Below are positions 1 to 9,084 of a stretch of 9,084 nt of DNA, piece after piece. Every line of letters starts with the position of its first letter. Within the stretch, counting starts at the first letter, position 1. Location: NCBI GenBank assembly GCA_028139685.1, contig JAOINQ010000029.1, positions 1 to 9,084 on the forward strand, in the 5' to 3' direction. The notes beneath the pieces were generated by a model. It saw only the letters and a list, made by a program, of their open reading frames with translations. It had not been told where the DNA came from and did not search any database. Position numbers and translations under genes: made by a program. The DNA is from Betaproteobacteria bacterium. Its GTDB lineage: Bacteria > Pseudomonadota > Gammaproteobacteria > Burkholderiales > Burkholderiaceae_A.

Positions 1-1
1 T

Positions 2-1762
2 GTGGTTTGTCAAGGAGATGTTATAGCTGATGGAGCTTCTACTGATATGGGCGAGCTTGCTCTCGGACAAAATATGCTAGTTGCCTTTATGCCATGGAAT
101 GGTTACAACTTTGAGGACTCCATTTTGATTTCGGAGAAGGTAGTTTCAGAGGATAGATTTACATCCATACACATTGAGGAGCTGTCTGTTTTAGCTCGGG
201 ATACTAAGTTAGGCTCTGAGGAAATCACTCGTGACATATCCAACCTGTCTGAGGCGCAACTGGGCCGCTTAGATGAATCGGGAGTTGTCTACATTGGTGC
301 TGAGGTTGAGGCGGGGGATGTTTTAGTAGGAAAGGTGACTCCAAAAGGCGAAACCCAGCTTACGCCCGAGGAAAAGCTTCTTCGCGCGATTTTTGGAGAA
401 AAAGCATCGGACGTGAAGGATACTTCTTTAAAGGTTCCTTCCGGTATGAGTGGTACTGTAATTGATGTTCAGGTTTTTACCCGAGAAGGTGTTGTCAGAG
501 ACAAAAGGGCGCAGGAAATAATTGACAGTGAGCTGAGTCGATACAGAAAAGATTTAGATGACCAGTTGCGAATTGTTGAGCAAAATATTTTTGACAGAGT
601 AAATAAACTTTTAGTTAATTCAATAGCAACTGGTGGCCCTGGGCTCACTGGAGAAAGCACGCTTGACCAAGCACATCTTTCATCTCTAGGAAAGCACCAA
701 TGGTTTGAGTTTCGTCTTGCGGATGAGAGCGCAGCTCTATCTCTAGAACGGTTAAACGAGTCTTTAGAGCAAAAAAGAAAACAATTTGATTTAGCTTTTA
801 AAGCCAAAAAGAAGAAACTATTACAAGGGGACGAGCTTCCTCCAGGGGTTTTGAAAATGGTAAAGGTTAATATCGCTGTAAAGAGAAGGCTGCAACCTGG
901 AGACAAGATGGCAGGAAGACATGGAAACAAAGGTGTTGTATCCAGAATAGTTCCAGTGGAGGATATGCCTTATATGGCTGATGGTCGACCAGTCGATGTT
1001 GTTCTCAACCCTTTGGGTGTTCCTTCAAGGATGAACGTAGGGCAAATCCTTGAAACTCATCTCGGTTGGGCTGCTAAAGGCTTAGGCGAGAGGATTGCCT
1101 CGATAATGGAGAAGGAAAAGGCAAATTCAGAGCTAAGAGATTTCCTTGCAACAATGTATAACGCTAGCGGGAAAAGTGAGAACCTAGAGGAGTTAACAGA
1201 TAACGAGATAAAAGAGTTAGCTGGCAACCTTTCCGCTGGGGTTCCTTTTGCTACCCCCGTATTTGATGGTGCTTCAGAGGACGAGATTATGGGTATGCTA
1301 AAGCTTGCTTATCCAGAAAAGTTGGTAAAAAAGATCTCTCTCAGTGATTCAAGGACGCAAGTAAAGCTGTTTGACGGCAGAACCGGCGAGGCTTTTGATA
1401 GACCAGTTACCATCGGATATATGCATATGTTGAAGCTACACCATCTAGTAGATGACAAAATGCATGCGCGTTCGACTGGCCCATATTCCTTGGTCACTCA
1501 ACAACCACTGGGAGGAAAGGCTCAGTTTGGAGGGCAAAGGTTTGGTGAGATGGAGGTTTGGGCACTTGAGGCGTATGGGGCATCGTACACTTTGCAAGAA
1601 ATGCTTACCGTAAAATCAGATGATGTAAACGGGAGAACGAAAGTTTATGAAAATATCGTAAAAGGAGATCATGTTATAGACGCTGGTATGCCAGAGTCTT
1701 TTAATGTTCTAGTAAAAGAAATCCGGTCTCTCGGGATAGATATAGATCTAGACCGCAACTAA
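2..1762 (+). CDS. rpoB: RNA polymerase beta subunit, C-terminal part (5'-truncated by window edge)
   Basis: This is the beta subunit of DNA-dependent RNA polymerase, which with beta' forms the catalytic centre. The reading frame is open from the window edge, so the GTG at position 2 is an internal valine codon and not a start. The 586 residues seen correspond to E. coli beta from roughly residue 776 onward. Landmarks are the NFEDSI motif (fragment residues 36-41, matching E. coli Glu813/Asp814 near the active site), the conserved [12 protein letters not shown] (300-311, lysines matching Lys1065 and Lys1073), and the C-terminal switch/anchor region with [13 protein letters not shown] and [20 protein letters not shown]. 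Between about 170 and 280 lies the charged lineage-specific insertion equivalent to E. coli SI2, roughly ten residues longer than in E. coli. The rifampicin-binding region lies upstream and is not visible. The TAA stop is 14 nt before rpoC. Identification is certain. Confidence 0.99.
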   Translation: MVCQGDVIADGASTDMGELALGQNMLVAFMPWNGYNFEDSILISEKVVSEDRFTSIHIEELSVLARDTKLGSEEITRDISNLSEAQLGRLDESGVVYIGAEVEAGDVLVGKVTPKGETQLTPEEKLLRAIFGEKASDVKDTSLKVPSGMSGTVIDVQVFTREGVVRDKRAQEIIDSELSRYRKDLDDQLRIVEQNIFDRVNKLLVNSIATGGPGLTGESTLDQAHLSSLGKHQWFEFRLADESAALSLERLNESLEQKRKQFDLAFKAKKKKLLQGDELPPGVLKMVKVNIAVKRRLQPGDKMAGRHGNKGVVSRIVPVEDMPYMADGRPVDVVLNPLGVPSRMNVGQILETHLGWAAKGLGERIASIMEKEKANSELRDFLATMYNASGKSENLEELTDNEIKELAGNLSAGVPFATPVFDGASEDEIMGMLKLAYPEKLVKKISLSDSRTQVKLFDGRTGEAFDRPVTIGYMHMLKLHHLVDDKMHARSTGPYSLVTQQPLGGKAQFGGQRFGEMEVWALEAYGASYTLQEMLTVKSDDVNGRTKVYENIVKGDHVIDAGMPESFNVLVKEIRSLGIDIDLDRN

Positions 1763-1776
1763 CATAGAGGAATAAT

Positions 1777-4700
1777 ATGAAAGCTCTTTTAGATTTGTTC
1801 AAGCAGGTGCAGCAAGACCAGCAGTTTGATGCCATTAAAATTGGCCTGGCTTCCTCGGAGAAAATAAGATCATGGTCTTTTGGCGAGGTAAGAAAGCCTG
1901 AAACAATCAACTACAGAACATTTAAGCCAGAAAGAGAAGGCTTGTTTTGTGCAAAAATATTTGGCCCGGTCAAGGATTATGAATGTCTTTGTGGTAAGTA
2001 CAAGAGATTAAAGCACAGGGGAGTTGTTTGCGAAAAATGTGGGGTAGAAGTAACTCTCTCAAGAGTTAGAAGAGAGCGGATGGGTCACATCGAGCTGGCC
2101 ACACCAGTGGCACACATATGGTTTTTAAAATCCCTTCCCTCAAGGATGGGTATGGTTTTGGATATGACGCTTAGAGACATAGAAAGAGTTTTGTATTTTG
2201 AGGCTTTTGTCGTCGTAGATCCAATGATGACTACGCTAAAAAAAGGTCAAATAATGTCAGAGGATGATTACAACTCAAAGTTGGATCAATTTGGAGAAGG
2301 CGAATTTGTAGCCAAGATGGGCGCTGAAGGTGTTAAAGAATTGTTAGGGTCAATTGACCTTGAAAAAGAAATTTCAGAGTTAAGAGAAGAATTGGGTAAC
2401 ACGTCCTCTGATTTGAAAATTAAAAAGATAGCGAAAAGATTAAAAGTTTTAGAAGGTTTTTCAAAATCGGGAGTAAAGCCTGAGTGGATGATACTGGACG
2501 CTTTGCCCGTTTTACCGCCAGATCTTCGTCCGTTAGTTCCTCTGGATGGTGGGAGGTTCGCTACGTCTGATTTGAATGACTTATATAGGAGGGTAATTAA
2601 TAGAAATAATAGACTGAAACGCCTTCTGGAATTAAAAGCACCAGATATTATCGTGAGAAATGAAAAGCGCATGTTACAAGAGTCTGTTGATTCCCTTTTG
2701 GATAACGGTCGACGTGGGAAAGCAATGACAGGGGCTAATAAGCGGCCGCTAAAGTCGTTGGCAGATATGATTAAAGGAAAGGCGGGACGATTTCGACAAA
2801 ATTTGCTCGGAAAGAGGGTTGATTACTCAGGTAGATCAGTAATCGTAGTTGGCCCCACTCTGAAACTACACCAATGTGGCTTGCCAAAACTTATGGCTTT
2901 GGAATTGTTCAAACCATTCATCTTTAATAAGCTCGAATTACGAGGGATGGCTACCACAATTAAGGCTGCTAAAAAACTTGTGGAGCAGCAGGTAGCTGAG
3001 GTGTGGGATATATTGGAAGAAGTAATTAGAGAGCATCCGATACTTCTAAACAGGGCTCCGACCTTGCACAGGCTGGGCATTCAGGCTTTTGAGCCCGTGT
3101 TAATCGAAGGTAAGGCAATACAATTACATCCACTTGTTTGCGCCGCTTTCAATGCTGATTTTGATGGGGACCAAATGGCAGTCCATGTACCTCTTTCTTT
3201 AGAAGCACAAATGGAGGCAAGGACATTGATGCTTGCTTCAAACAATGTATTATTCCCATCCAACGGAGAACCATCTATCGTTCCTTCGCAGGATATAGTA
3301 TTAGGTCTGTATTACACAACCAGAGAGAAGATTAATGCGCTCGGAGAGGGGATGATTTTCTCAAACGTTGATGAAGTTGAACGGGCTTATCTAAATAACA
3401 AATTGGAGTTAGGAACAAAAATTGTAGTGAGAATTAAAGAAACGCATCTCAGCGGAGGGGAGGATGACAATGTTGAACGTTTACGAAGATATGAAACCAC
3501 TGCTGGAAGGGCTATGCTTTCAAAAATCCTACCTCCCGGTTTATCTTTCGAAGAGCTGAATAAAGTATTGAAAAAAAAGGAAATTTCAAAGTTAATAAAT
3601 TCTTCCTACAGGAAGTGTGGGTTGCGTTCCACTGTGATTTTCGCAGACAAACTTCTACAGTCTGGGTTTTCGTTAGCTACTAAGGCGGGCCTTTCAATTG
3701 CTGTTGACGATATGTTAATACCCGGTCAAAAGCCCTCGATTTTGGAGCATGCTGAAGAGGAGGTTAAAGAGATTGAACAACAATTTGCCTCGGGTCTCGT
3801 TACTCACGGTGAAAGATACAACAAAGTGGTTGATATTTGGGGTCGCGCTGGCGACCAGGTTGGAAAGGCAATGATGGACCAACTTGGAGGCGATCTTATT
3901 CAGGATAGCAAGGGTAATAAAGTCAAACAGGAGTCCTTTAACTCAATCTACATGATGGCAGATTCAGGGGCAAGGGGTTCAGCGGCTCAAATAAGGCAGC
4001 TTGCAGGAATGCGTGGTCTTATGGCAAAGCCAGATGGTTCTATTATTGAAACTCCAATAACCGCAAATTTTAGGGAAGGTCTTAACGTTTTACAATATTT
4101 TATTTCCACCCATGGTGCCAGAAAAGGTTTGGCAGACACGGCCCTTAAGACTGCTAATTCCGGCTATTTAACCAGACGATTGGTCGATGTTACTCAAGAT
4201 TTAGTGGTTATCATTGATGATTGCGGAACCAAAGAGGGGCTCACAATGAAATCGATTGTCGTCGGAGGAGAAATTATTGAGGCTCTTAGAGACAGAGTTT
4301 TGGGAAGAGTGACCGTAAACGATATTATAAACCCGGAAACCAAAGAGGTGTTAGTAGAAGCAGGAAATCTGTTGGACGAAAAACTGGTTAGCCTGATTGA
4401 AAAGTTCGGTGTTGATGAAGTCAAAGTCAGGAGCCCTCTTTCTTGTGAAACTAGATATGGACTTTGTGCAAAATGTTATGGCCGGGACCTGGGTCGGGGG
4501 TCTTTGGTTAATGTCGGGGAATCTGTGGGTGTTATCGCGGCTCAATCAATTGGAGAGCCAGGTACTCAGTTAACCATGAGAACTTTCCATATCGGAGGAG
4601 CGGCATCTAGAACGGCAGTTGAGTCTGGCGTAGGTTCAAAGTCCAGCGGAACCGTTAGATTTTCTAGTACGATGCGTTATGTAACAAACTCCAAAAAAGA

Positions 4701-6036
4701 ACCCGTAGTAATATCAAGATCCGGAGAAGTTTTAATAGTAGATAGCTCTGGAAGAGAAAAGGAACGTCATAAGGTTCCATATGGAGCTACGTTATCAGTA
4801 GTTGACGGTGACAAAGTCAATGCTGGGCAGTCGCTAGCCAGTTGGGATCCTCTTTTTCGCCCAATCATTGCTGAGCATTCCGGCTCAGTTAGCCTTGAAA
4901 ACATAGAGGAAGGCGTAACTGTTGCGAATCAAATTGATGAAATAACAGGAGTTTCAACCCAGGTAGTTATTGATGCCCAACAGAGAACAAGTGCCGCTGC
5001 TAAGGGAGTCCGTCCAGTAGCTAGGTTAAAAGACCCCTCTGGAAAGGATATTAAGATTCCAGGTACAGAGCATTCAGTTATAATTTCATTCCCGGTTGGA
5101 TCAATACTACTTGTAAAGGATGGTCAGCAAATCGATGGTGGAGAGGTCTTGGCTCGCGTACCTAATGAATCGCAGAAAACCAGAGATATCACCGGAGGTT
5201 TGCCTCGTGTGGCAGAATTATTTGAGGCCCGGTCTCCTAAGGATGCAGGCGTATTAGCAGAAGTAACGGGTACTGTTTCTTTTGGAAAAGATACAAAGGG
5301 AAAACAAAGGTTGGTAATTACTAACTTCGATGGGGTCTCAAATGAGACGCTGATATCAAAAGAAAAAAATGTTTTAGTGCACGAGGGGCAGGTCGTTAAT
5401 CAAGGCGAGTTGATTGTAGACGGCCCTGAAGACCCTCATGATATTTTACGTCTTTTGGGCATTGAAGAACTTGCAAGATATATTGTTGATGAAGTGCAAG
5501 ACGTCTACCGTCTCCAAGGGGTAAAAATAAATGATAAACACATTGAGGTAATAGTTAGACAAATGCTTCGTAGAGTTCAGATCAGAAATCCAGGTGATTC
5601 TAGATTTATACCCGGCGAACAAACTGAGAGATCGGACGTTTATGCAGAGAATGAGCTTTTAGCAAAAGAGGGAAAGATTGGGGCAACTTACGATAATATG
5701 CTGTTAGGTATAACGAAAGCTTCTCTTTCGACAGACTCCTTTATCTCTGCTGCTAGTTTCCAGGAGACAACGAGGGTGCTGACTGAGGCTGCGATCATGG
5801 GTAAGCGCGACGACTTGAGAGGTTTAAAGGAAAACGTCATCGTTGGTAGGTTAATTCCAGCAGGTACTGGTTTAACCTATCATCAGGCAAGAAAGGATCG
5901 GGAAGCGGTGGAGGCCGCAGAAGCTAAATCAGTTTCTGAGCAAGCGGCTATCGATGCTGAGGCTTTATTTGAAGCACCCAATCAAGGGGAAATTTCAGAC
6001 GATTCTGCTCCGAGTGAGTCCGTTTCAGATGAATGA
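1777..6036 (+). CDS. rpoC: RNA polymerase beta' subunit
   Basis: This is the largest RNA polymerase subunit; it carries the catalytic magnesium site and forms the clamp, bridge helix and trigger loop. It is complete at 1419 residues (E. coli 1407). The N-terminal zinc site has Cys70, Cys72, Cys85 and Cys88. The switch-2 segment is near 330-353 (KRVDYSGR). The catalytic loop NADFDGD has Asp461, Asp463 and Asp465. The bridge helix spans about 771-806. The second zinc site has Cys816, Cys890, Cys897 and Cys900. The trigger loop has Met934, Arg935 and His938, and is interrupted by a roughly 190-residue insertion (about 945-1133) equivalent to proteobacterial SI3. The last ~47 residues are a low-complexity, acidic, probably disordered tail. 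The ATG start is preceded by AGAGGA (1766-1771) at 5 nt spacing. The stop is TGA followed directly by an in-frame TAA. It lies 14 nt after rpoB, so the two are surely cotranscribed. No defects are seen. Confidence 0.99.
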   Translation: MKALLDLFKQVQQDQQFDAIKIGLASSEKIRSWSFGEVRKPETINYRTFKPEREGLFCAKIFGPVKDYECLCGKYKRLKHRGVVCEKCGVEVTLSRVRRERMGHIELATPVAHIWFLKSLPSRMGMVLDMTLRDIERVLYFEAFVVVDPMMTTLKKGQIMSEDDYNSKLDQFGEGEFVAKMGAEGVKELLGSIDLEKEISELREELGNTSSDLKIKKIAKRLKVLEGFSKSGVKPEWMILDALPVLPPDLRPLVPLDGGRFATSDLNDLYRRVINRNNRLKRLLELKAPDIIVRNEKRMLQESVDSLLDNGRRGKAMTGANKRPLKSLADMIKGKAGRFRQNLLGKRVDYSGRSVIVVGPTLKLHQCGLPKLMALELFKPFIFNKLELRGMATTIKAAKKLVEQQVAEVWDILEEVIREHPILLNRAPTLHRLGIQAFEPVLIEGKAIQLHPLVCAAFNADFDGDQMAVHVPLSLEAQMEARTLMLASNNVLFPSNGEPSIVPSQDIVLGLYYTTREKINALGEGMIFSNVDEVERAYLNNKLELGTKIVVRIKETHLSGGEDDNVERLRRYETTAGRAMLSKILPPGLSFEELNKVLKKKEISKLINSSYRKCGLRSTVIFADKLLQSGFSLATKAGLSIAVDDMLIPGQKPSILEHAEEEVKEIEQQFASGLVTHGERYNKVVDIWGRAGDQVGKAMMDQLGGDLIQDSKGNKVKQESFNSIYMMADSGARGSAAQIRQLAGMRGLMAKPDGSIIETPITANFREGLNVLQYFISTHGARKGLADTALKTANSGYLTRRLVDVTQDLVVIIDDCGTKEGLTMKSIVVGGEIIEALRDRVLGRVTVNDIINPETKEVLVEAGNLLDEKLVSLIEKFGVDEVKVRSPLSCETRYGLCAKCYGRDLGRGSLVNVGESVGVIAAQSIGEPGTQLTMRTFHIGGAASRTAVESGVGSKSSGTVRFSSTMRYVTNSKKEPVVISRSGEVLIVDSSGREKERHKVPYGATLSVVDGDKVNAGQSLASWDPLFRPIIAEHSGSVSLENIEEGVTVANQIDEITGVSTQVVIDAQQRTSAAAKGVRPVARLKDPSGKDIKIPGTEHSVIISFPVGSILLVKDGQQIDGGEVLARVPNESQKTRDITGGLPRVAELFEARSPKDAGVLAEVTGTVSFGKDTKGKQRLVITNFDGVSNETLISKEKNVLVHEGQVVNQGELIVDGPEDPHDILRLLGIEELARYIVDEVQDVYRLQGVKINDKHIEVIVRQMLRRVQIRNPGDSRFIPGEQTERSDVYAENELLAKEGKIGATYDNMLLGITKASLSTDSFISAASFQETTRVLTEAAIMGKRDDLRGLKENVIVGRLIPAGTGLTYHQARKDREAVEAAEAKSVSEQAAIDAEALFEAPNQGEISDDSAPSESVSDE

Positions 6037-6046
6037 TAAATTATGC

Positions 6047-6075
6047 TTGACAGATTATCCATGGCGTTACACAAT
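6047..6075 (+). promoter_or_regulatory. Predicted sigma70-type promoter for rpsL-rpsG-fusA
   Basis: A perfect -35 hexamer TTGACA (6047-6052) is followed after exactly 17 nt by CACAAT (6070-6075), which matches four of six positions of the -10 consensus TATAAT. Transcription would start around 6081-6086, leaving a leader of about 20 nt before the rpsL GTG. The -35 begins 11 nt after the rpoC stop codon. No G+C-rich hairpin with a T-run is visible in the 68 nt gap, so readthrough from rpoBC would add to initiation here. The assignment rests on sequence match and position only; the -10 is imperfect and has no TG extension. Confidence 0.7.
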
Positions 6076-6094
6076 TAAAGGCTTTGTAAATATA

Positions 6095-6099
6095 AAGGA
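6095..6099 (+). promoter_or_regulatory. Ribosome binding site selecting the rpsL GTG start
   Basis: AAGGA lies 5 nt upstream of the GTG at 6105. It decides between two overlapping start codons: an ATG at 6100 abuts it with no spacer and opens only a five-codon frame (ATG TTG TGC CTA CGA TAA), while the GTG is correctly spaced and opens the S12 frame. No in-frame alternative exists upstream, because a TAA occurs in that frame at 6093-6095. Confidence 0.8.
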
Positions 6100-6104
6100 A
6101 TGTT

Positions 6105-6476
6105 GTGCCTACGATAAACCAGCTGGTTAGGAAACCTCGGACAAGAGACGTTGAAAAAAGCAAAAGTCCCGCATTAGAAGGGTGTCCACAGAAGAGAGGC
6201 GTCTGTACTAGAGTTTATACAACAACACCCAAAAAGCCGAACTCTGCTTTGCGAAAAGTAGCTAAAGTTCGGCTAACAAATGGCTTTGAAGTTATAAGTT
6301 ATATTGGAGGAGAAGGACACAACCTTCAGGAACACTCAGTTGTTCTGATAAGGGGCGGAAGGGTAAAGGATCTTCCAGGTGTTCGATATCATATAGTAAG
6401 GGGTTCTCTTGATCTTCAGGGAGTTAAGGATAGAAAAAATGCAAGGTCTAAATATGGTGCTAAAAAAGCAAAATAG
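6105..6476 (+). CDS. rpsL: 30S ribosomal protein S12 (GTG start)
   Basis: S12 sits at the decoding centre of the small ribosomal subunit, where it contacts h44 of 16S rRNA and monitors codon-anticodon pairing. The product is 123 residues, about the family length (E. coli 124), and the signature [13 protein letters not shown] (39-51) and the stretch from NGFEV to GVRYH are intact. Lys43 and Lys88 (Lys42 and Lys87 without Met) are the ancestral residues whose substitution gives streptomycin resistance elsewhere, so a drug-sensitive S12 is predicted. Asp89 is the position methylthiolated by RimO in other bacteria. Translation starts at GTG, dictated by AAGGA 5 nt upstream. It is the first gene after the predicted str promoter and lies 28 nt before rpsG. 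Codon use is odd for a ribosomal gene: its 13 arginines use AGG x5, AGA x4, CGG x2 and CGA x2, never CGT or CGC, and four of five isoleucines use ATA. Confidence 0.99.
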   Translation: MPTINQLVRKPRTRDVEKSKSPALEGCPQKRGVCTRVYTTTPKKPNSALRKVAKVRLTNGFEVISYIGGEGHNLQEHSVVLIRGGRVKDLPGVRYHIVRGSLDLQGVKDRKNARSKYGAKKAK

Positions 6477-6504
6477 TTTTGTGTTGTGGGGAAGGGGTTA
6501 ATTT

Positions 6505-6975
6505 ATGCCGCGACGCAGAGAAGTTCCAAAAAGGGAGGTTTTGCCGGATCCTAAATATCGAGAGACGGATGTTTCTAAGTTTATCAACGTAGTTATGCTG
6601 CATGGTAAGAAAGCAGTTGCAGAGGGCATTGTTTACGGAGCATTTGAATATATAGAATCATCTGCAAAAAAAAGTCCTTTGGATGTTTTTCAGCAGGCGT
6701 TAGCTAACTGTAAACCAGTCGTTGAGGTTAAAAGCAGAAGAGTTGGAGGTGCGAATTATCAGGTGCCTGTGGAAGTTCGGCCGTCCCGAAGAATGGCCCT
6801 TGGTATGCGTTGGATTAGAGAATCTGCTAAGAAGAGATCCGAAAAGTCTATCAAGGTCAGGCTCGCAAACGAGCTATTAGAAGCTGCTGAAGGAAAAGGT
6901 GGTGCCATAAAAAAGAAGGACGAAGTACACAAAATGGCTGAGGCCAATAAAGCGTTTTCACATTTTAGGTTTTAA
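6505..6975 (+). CDS. rpsG: 30S ribosomal protein S7
   Basis: S7 is the primary binder that nucleates assembly of the 30S head by attaching to the 3' major domain of 16S rRNA, and it lines the E site. The product is 156 residues, the usual length in betaproteobacteria. It begins with the basic [11 protein letters not shown] arm, contains the conserved [20 protein letters not shown] segment (around 70-90), and ends in [13 protein letters not shown]. The ATG start is preceded by a purine-rich GGGGAAGGGG (6488-6497), with AAGG about 9 nt from the ATG. It lies 28 nt after rpsL and 21 nt before fusA, so it is cotranscribed with both. In E. coli S7 represses its own operon by binding the rpsL-rpsG gap; the gap here is much shorter, so such control is uncertain. 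Nine of 15 arginine codons are AGA/AGG. Confidence 0.99.
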   Translation: MPRRREVPKREVLPDPKYRETDVSKFINVVMLHGKKAVAEGIVYGAFEYIESSAKKSPLDVFQQALANCKPVVEVKSRRVGGANYQVPVEVRPSRRMALGMRWIRESAKKRSEKSIKVRLANELLEAAEGKGGAIKKKDEVHKMAEANKAFSHFRF

Positions 6976-6990
6976 TTTTTTACAAGTATC

Positions 6991-6994
6991 AGGA
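6991..6994 (+). promoter_or_regulatory. Weak, closely spaced Shine-Dalgarno of fusA
   Basis: The only purine motif near the fusA start is AGGA, just 2 nt before the ATG at 6997 (sequence TATCAGGATCATG). This is tighter than the usual 5-9 nt spacing. The start itself is secure, because the protein aligns from [12 protein letters not shown] as in related EF-G proteins. Reinitiation by ribosomes finishing rpsG, whose stop lies 21 nt upstream, may supply much of the translation; that is inference. Confidence 0.5.
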
Positions 6995-6996
6995 TC

Positions 6997-9084
6997 ATGG
7001 CGAGAAAAACACCAATCGAGCGATACCGAAACATTGGTATTAGCGCGCACATCGATGCAGGAAAAACTACAACAACAGAAAGAATTCTTTTTTATACCGG
7101 CATTAATCACAAGATTGGCGAGGTTCATGATGGCGCGGCTACTATGGATTGGATGGAACAAGAACAGGAGCGTGGAATAACTATAACCTCTGCAGCTACG
7201 ACATGCTTCTGGAAAGGCATGGATACGTCTTTGCCCGAGCACAGGATTAATATTATTGATACTCCTGGACACGTTGATTTTACAATCGAAGTTGAGAGGT
7301 CAATGAGAGTGCTTGATGGAGCTTGTATGGTCTACTGTGCTGTGGGAGGTGTGCAGCCTCAATCGGAGACCGTCTGGAGGCAAGCTAACAAATATAAGGT
7401 TCCCAGACTTGCGTTTGTAAACAAGATGGATCGAACCGGGGCTAATTTTGAGAGGGTCTACGACCAACTTAAACTTAGGCTAAAGGCAAATCCTGTTCCT
7501 GTCGTCTTGCCTATAGGGGCAGAGGAAAACTTCAAAGGTGTAGTCGACTTGATCAAAATGAAGGCAATTTTGTGGGACGAAGAAAGTATGGGAATCAAGT
7601 TCGACTATCATGAAATACCTGCCAATCTAGTTGACTCCGCAAACGAGTGGCGTGAGAAAATGGTCGAAGCTGCAGCTGAGGCAGATGATATCTTGATGGA
7701 TAAATATCTCGAGTCTGGTTCGCTCGAAGAGGCTGACGTTGTTTTAGGCATTCGAAAAAGGACTATTAACGGTGAAATCCAGCCAATGCTTTGCGGAACT
7801 GCATTTAAGAATAAAGGGGTGCAAAGGATGCTAGACGCTGTTATTCAGTTTCTTCCAAGTCCCATTGATGTTCCTGCAGTGGAGGGTTTAGAAAGAGGTG
7901 ATGCGCCAGCTAAAAGAGAAGCATCGGATGGCGAAAAATTTTCTGCTTTGGCTTTTAAATTAATGACTGATCCTTTTGTGGGCCAATTAACCTTTCTACG
8001 AGTTTATTCAGGAGTATTAAAATCGGGTGATTCGGTGTTAAACCCAACAAGAGGGAAAAAAGAAAGAGTTGGGCGTATATTGCAGATGCACGCCAACAAT
8101 CGCGAGGAGATTTCGGAGCTTATGGCAGGAGATATTGCTGCAGCTGTTGGTCTTAAGGATGTTACTACTGGTGAAACCCTTTGTGATTCTGATGCTGAGA
8201 TCGTTCTTGAAAAAATGATTTTTCCAGACCCTGTTATCGCCCAAGCTGTTGAGCCTAATACTAAAGCTGATCAGGAGAAAATGGGAATTGCGTTAGGTAG
8301 ATTGGCAAAGGAGGACCCGTCTTTTCGTGTTAGAACCGATGAAGAGTCTGGTCAGACAATTATTTCAGGCATGGGAGAGTTGCATTTGGAGATTCTCATT
8401 GATCGGATGCGCAGAGAGTTTGGAGTTGAAGCAACTGTGGGCAAACCGCAGGTAGCCTACAGGGAAACAATTAAACAACCTGTAGAGATAGAAGGAAAGT
8501 ATATTAAGCAGTCTGGAGGAAAAGGTCAGTATGGACATGTTTGGTTGAAGCTTGAGCCACAGGAAGAAGGGGCCGGTTATGAATTCGTAGATTCAATAAA
8601 AGGGGGGGTAGTGCCAAAGGAGTATATTCCCTCTGTCGATAAAGGCATTAAAGAAACTATGAACTCAGGAGTTCTCGCTGGCTTTCCGGTAGTTGACGTA
8701 AAAGCTACCTTATATGACGGTTCTTTTCATGAAGTTGATAGTTCCCAGGTAGCATTTGAGTTAGCAGCATCGTTAGCTTTTAAGGACGGTATGAGAAAAA
8801 GCAGGGCGATACTTTTAGAGCCCATGATGCTAGTTGAAGTAGAAACCCCAGAAGAGCATGCTGGGACAGTGATGGGAGACTTATCTTCGAGACGGGGTAT
8901 GGTTCAAGGTATGGATGAGATTCAAGGTGGTGGTAAAACAGTTAAAGCGGAGGTTCCTTTAGCTGAAATGTTTGGTTATTCCACCATTCTTAGGTCATTA
9001 ACACAAGGAAGGGCGACTTACTCGATGGAGTTTAAACATTATTCTGAAGCTCCAAAGAACGTTGCAGAAGCAATTATTTCTAGT
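6997..9084 (+). CDS. fusA: Elongation factor G (3' end cut by window edge)
   Basis: EF-G is the cytosolic GTPase that drives translocation of tRNAs and mRNA, and with ribosome recycling factor splits the ribosome. I translated 696 codons to the window edge without a stop; relatives are about 700 residues, so only about four residues and the stop are missing. GTPase motifs are complete: G1 AHIDAGKT (17-24), switch [10 protein letters not shown] (59-67), G3 DTPGH (88-92), G4 NKMD (142-145) and G5 GTA (267-269). Domain II follows from about residue 300, domain III contains GMGELHLEI, domain IV contains [10 protein letters not shown] and the tip loop [10 protein letters not shown] (His578, likely equal to E. 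coli His583), and domain V has [13 protein letters not shown] and [11 protein letters not shown]. The wording is that of the canonical translocase, not of a ribosome-protection protein. It follows rpsG by 21 nt as third gene of the str operon. A tuf gene would be the expected next neighbour. Confidence 0.98.
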   Translation, partial: MARKTPIERYRNIGISAHIDAGKTTTTERILFYTGINHKIGEVHDGAATMDWMEQEQERGITITSAATTCFWKGMDTSLPEHRINIIDTPGHVDFTIEVERSMRVLDGACMVYCAVGGVQPQSETVWRQANKYKVPRLAFVNKMDRTGANFERVYDQLKLRLKANPVPVVLPIGAEENFKGVVDLIKMKAILWDEESMGIKFDYHEIPANLVDSANEWREKMVEAAAEADDILMDKYLESGSLEEADVVLGIRKRTINGEIQPMLCGTAFKNKGVQRMLDAVIQFLPSPIDVPAVEGLERGDAPAKREASDGEKFSALAFKLMTDPFVGQLTFLRVYSGVLKSGDSVLNPTRGKKERVGRILQMHANNREEISELMAGDIAAAVGLKDVTTGETLCDSDAEIVLEKMIFPDPVIAQAVEPNTKADQEKMGIALGRLAKEDPSFRVRTDEESGQTIISGMGELHLEILIDRMRREFGVEATVGKPQVAYRETIKQPVEIEGKYIKQSGGKGQYGHVWLKLEPQEEGAGYEFVDSIKGGVVPKEYIPSVDKGIKETMNSGVLAGFPVVDVKATLYDGSFHEVDSSQVAFELAASLAFKDGMRKSRAILLEPMMLVEVETPEEHAGTVMGDLSSRRGMVQGMDEIQGGGKTVKAEVPLAEMFGYSTILRSLTQGRATYSMEFKHYSEAPKNVAEAIISS

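Noticed and set aside
2..4. GTG at position 2 as a start codon for a short RpoB-like protein
   Set aside because: The frame is open to the window edge and the sequence aligns to the interior of RpoB, so this is a truncated gene, not a separate short one.
469..930. Antisense open frame of 153 codons within rpoB
   Set aside because: It lies wholly opposite a highly conserved part of rpoB, has no recognisable domain, and its composition (rich in Ser, Leu and Phe) is that of a complement of a coding frame.
2286..2672. Antisense open frame of 128 codons within rpoC
   Set aside because: It is fully contained in conserved rpoC with no recognisable product; open complementary frames of this size are common opposite long genes.
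5890..6033. Acidic RpoC C-terminal tail as a frameshift or novel fusion
   Set aside because: Similar low-complexity tails end RpoC in other proteobacteria, and the total length of 1419 residues is normal for the group.
6967..6984. T-rich run after the rpsG stop as a possible terminator
   Set aside because: No G+C-rich stem precedes the six-T run, and fusA begins 21 nt after rpsG, so a terminator here is not supported.
6958..7272. Antisense open frame spanning the rpsG-fusA junction
   Set aside because: It overlaps the start of fusA, whose sense translation carries intact GTPase motifs; the antisense product resembles nothing I know.
1..9084. A novel defence, mobile or biosynthetic system hidden in the window
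   Set aside because: Nearly every base is assigned to a recognised core gene, gaps total about 130 nt, and no repeats, integration scars or foreign-looking segments were seen.

Overview
This 9.1 kb window is a compact, fully coding stretch of core housekeeping genes, all on the + strand: the 3' part of rpoB, complete rpoC, rpsL and rpsG, and fusA lacking only about its last four codons and the stop. Every gap is short (14, 68, 28 and 21 nt). I found no RNA genes, mobile elements, CRISPR arrays or unrecognised ORFs.

The organism looks like a betaproteobacterium, probably near Burkholderiales. The evidence is protein wording I recall as typical of that class: RpoC starting [21 protein letters not shown]12 starting [13 protein letters not shown]7 starting [21 protein letters not shown] starting [20 protein letters not shown], and RpoB ending in [13 protein letters not shown]. 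The order rpoB-rpoC-rpsL-rpsG-fusA also fits, because in E. coli the rpoBC and str clusters are separated. Base composition is only moderate (one sampled line is 42% G+C), below most members of that class. The ribosomal protein genes show little codon optimisation: no CGT/CGC arginine codons in rpsL and only two in rpsG. Together these hint at a small-genome or slow-growing lineage such as a freshwater or marine free-living bacterium. Genus cannot be assigned by eye.

Layout: 2-1762 is the C-terminal 586 residues of RNA polymerase beta. 1777-6036 is the beta' subunit, with the catalytic NADFDGD loop and both zinc sites intact. 6037-6104 holds a good sigma70-type promoter (TTGACA, 17 nt, CACAAT) for the str genes, with no terminator visible. 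6105-6476 is S12 with a GTG start, 6505-6975 is S7, and from 6997 to the window edge is EF-G. These genes join transcription (beta and beta' form the polymerase active centre) with translation (S12 at the decoding centre, S7 in the 30S head, EF-G driving translocation). A tuf gene is the usual next neighbour but lies outside the window.

I see no undescribed system here. The points worth checking are regulatory or compositional: the promoter placed immediately after rpoC, the short rpsL-rpsG gap that leaves little room for an E. coli-type S7 operator, the poorly placed Shine-Dalgarno of fusA, and the unusual arginine codon choice.
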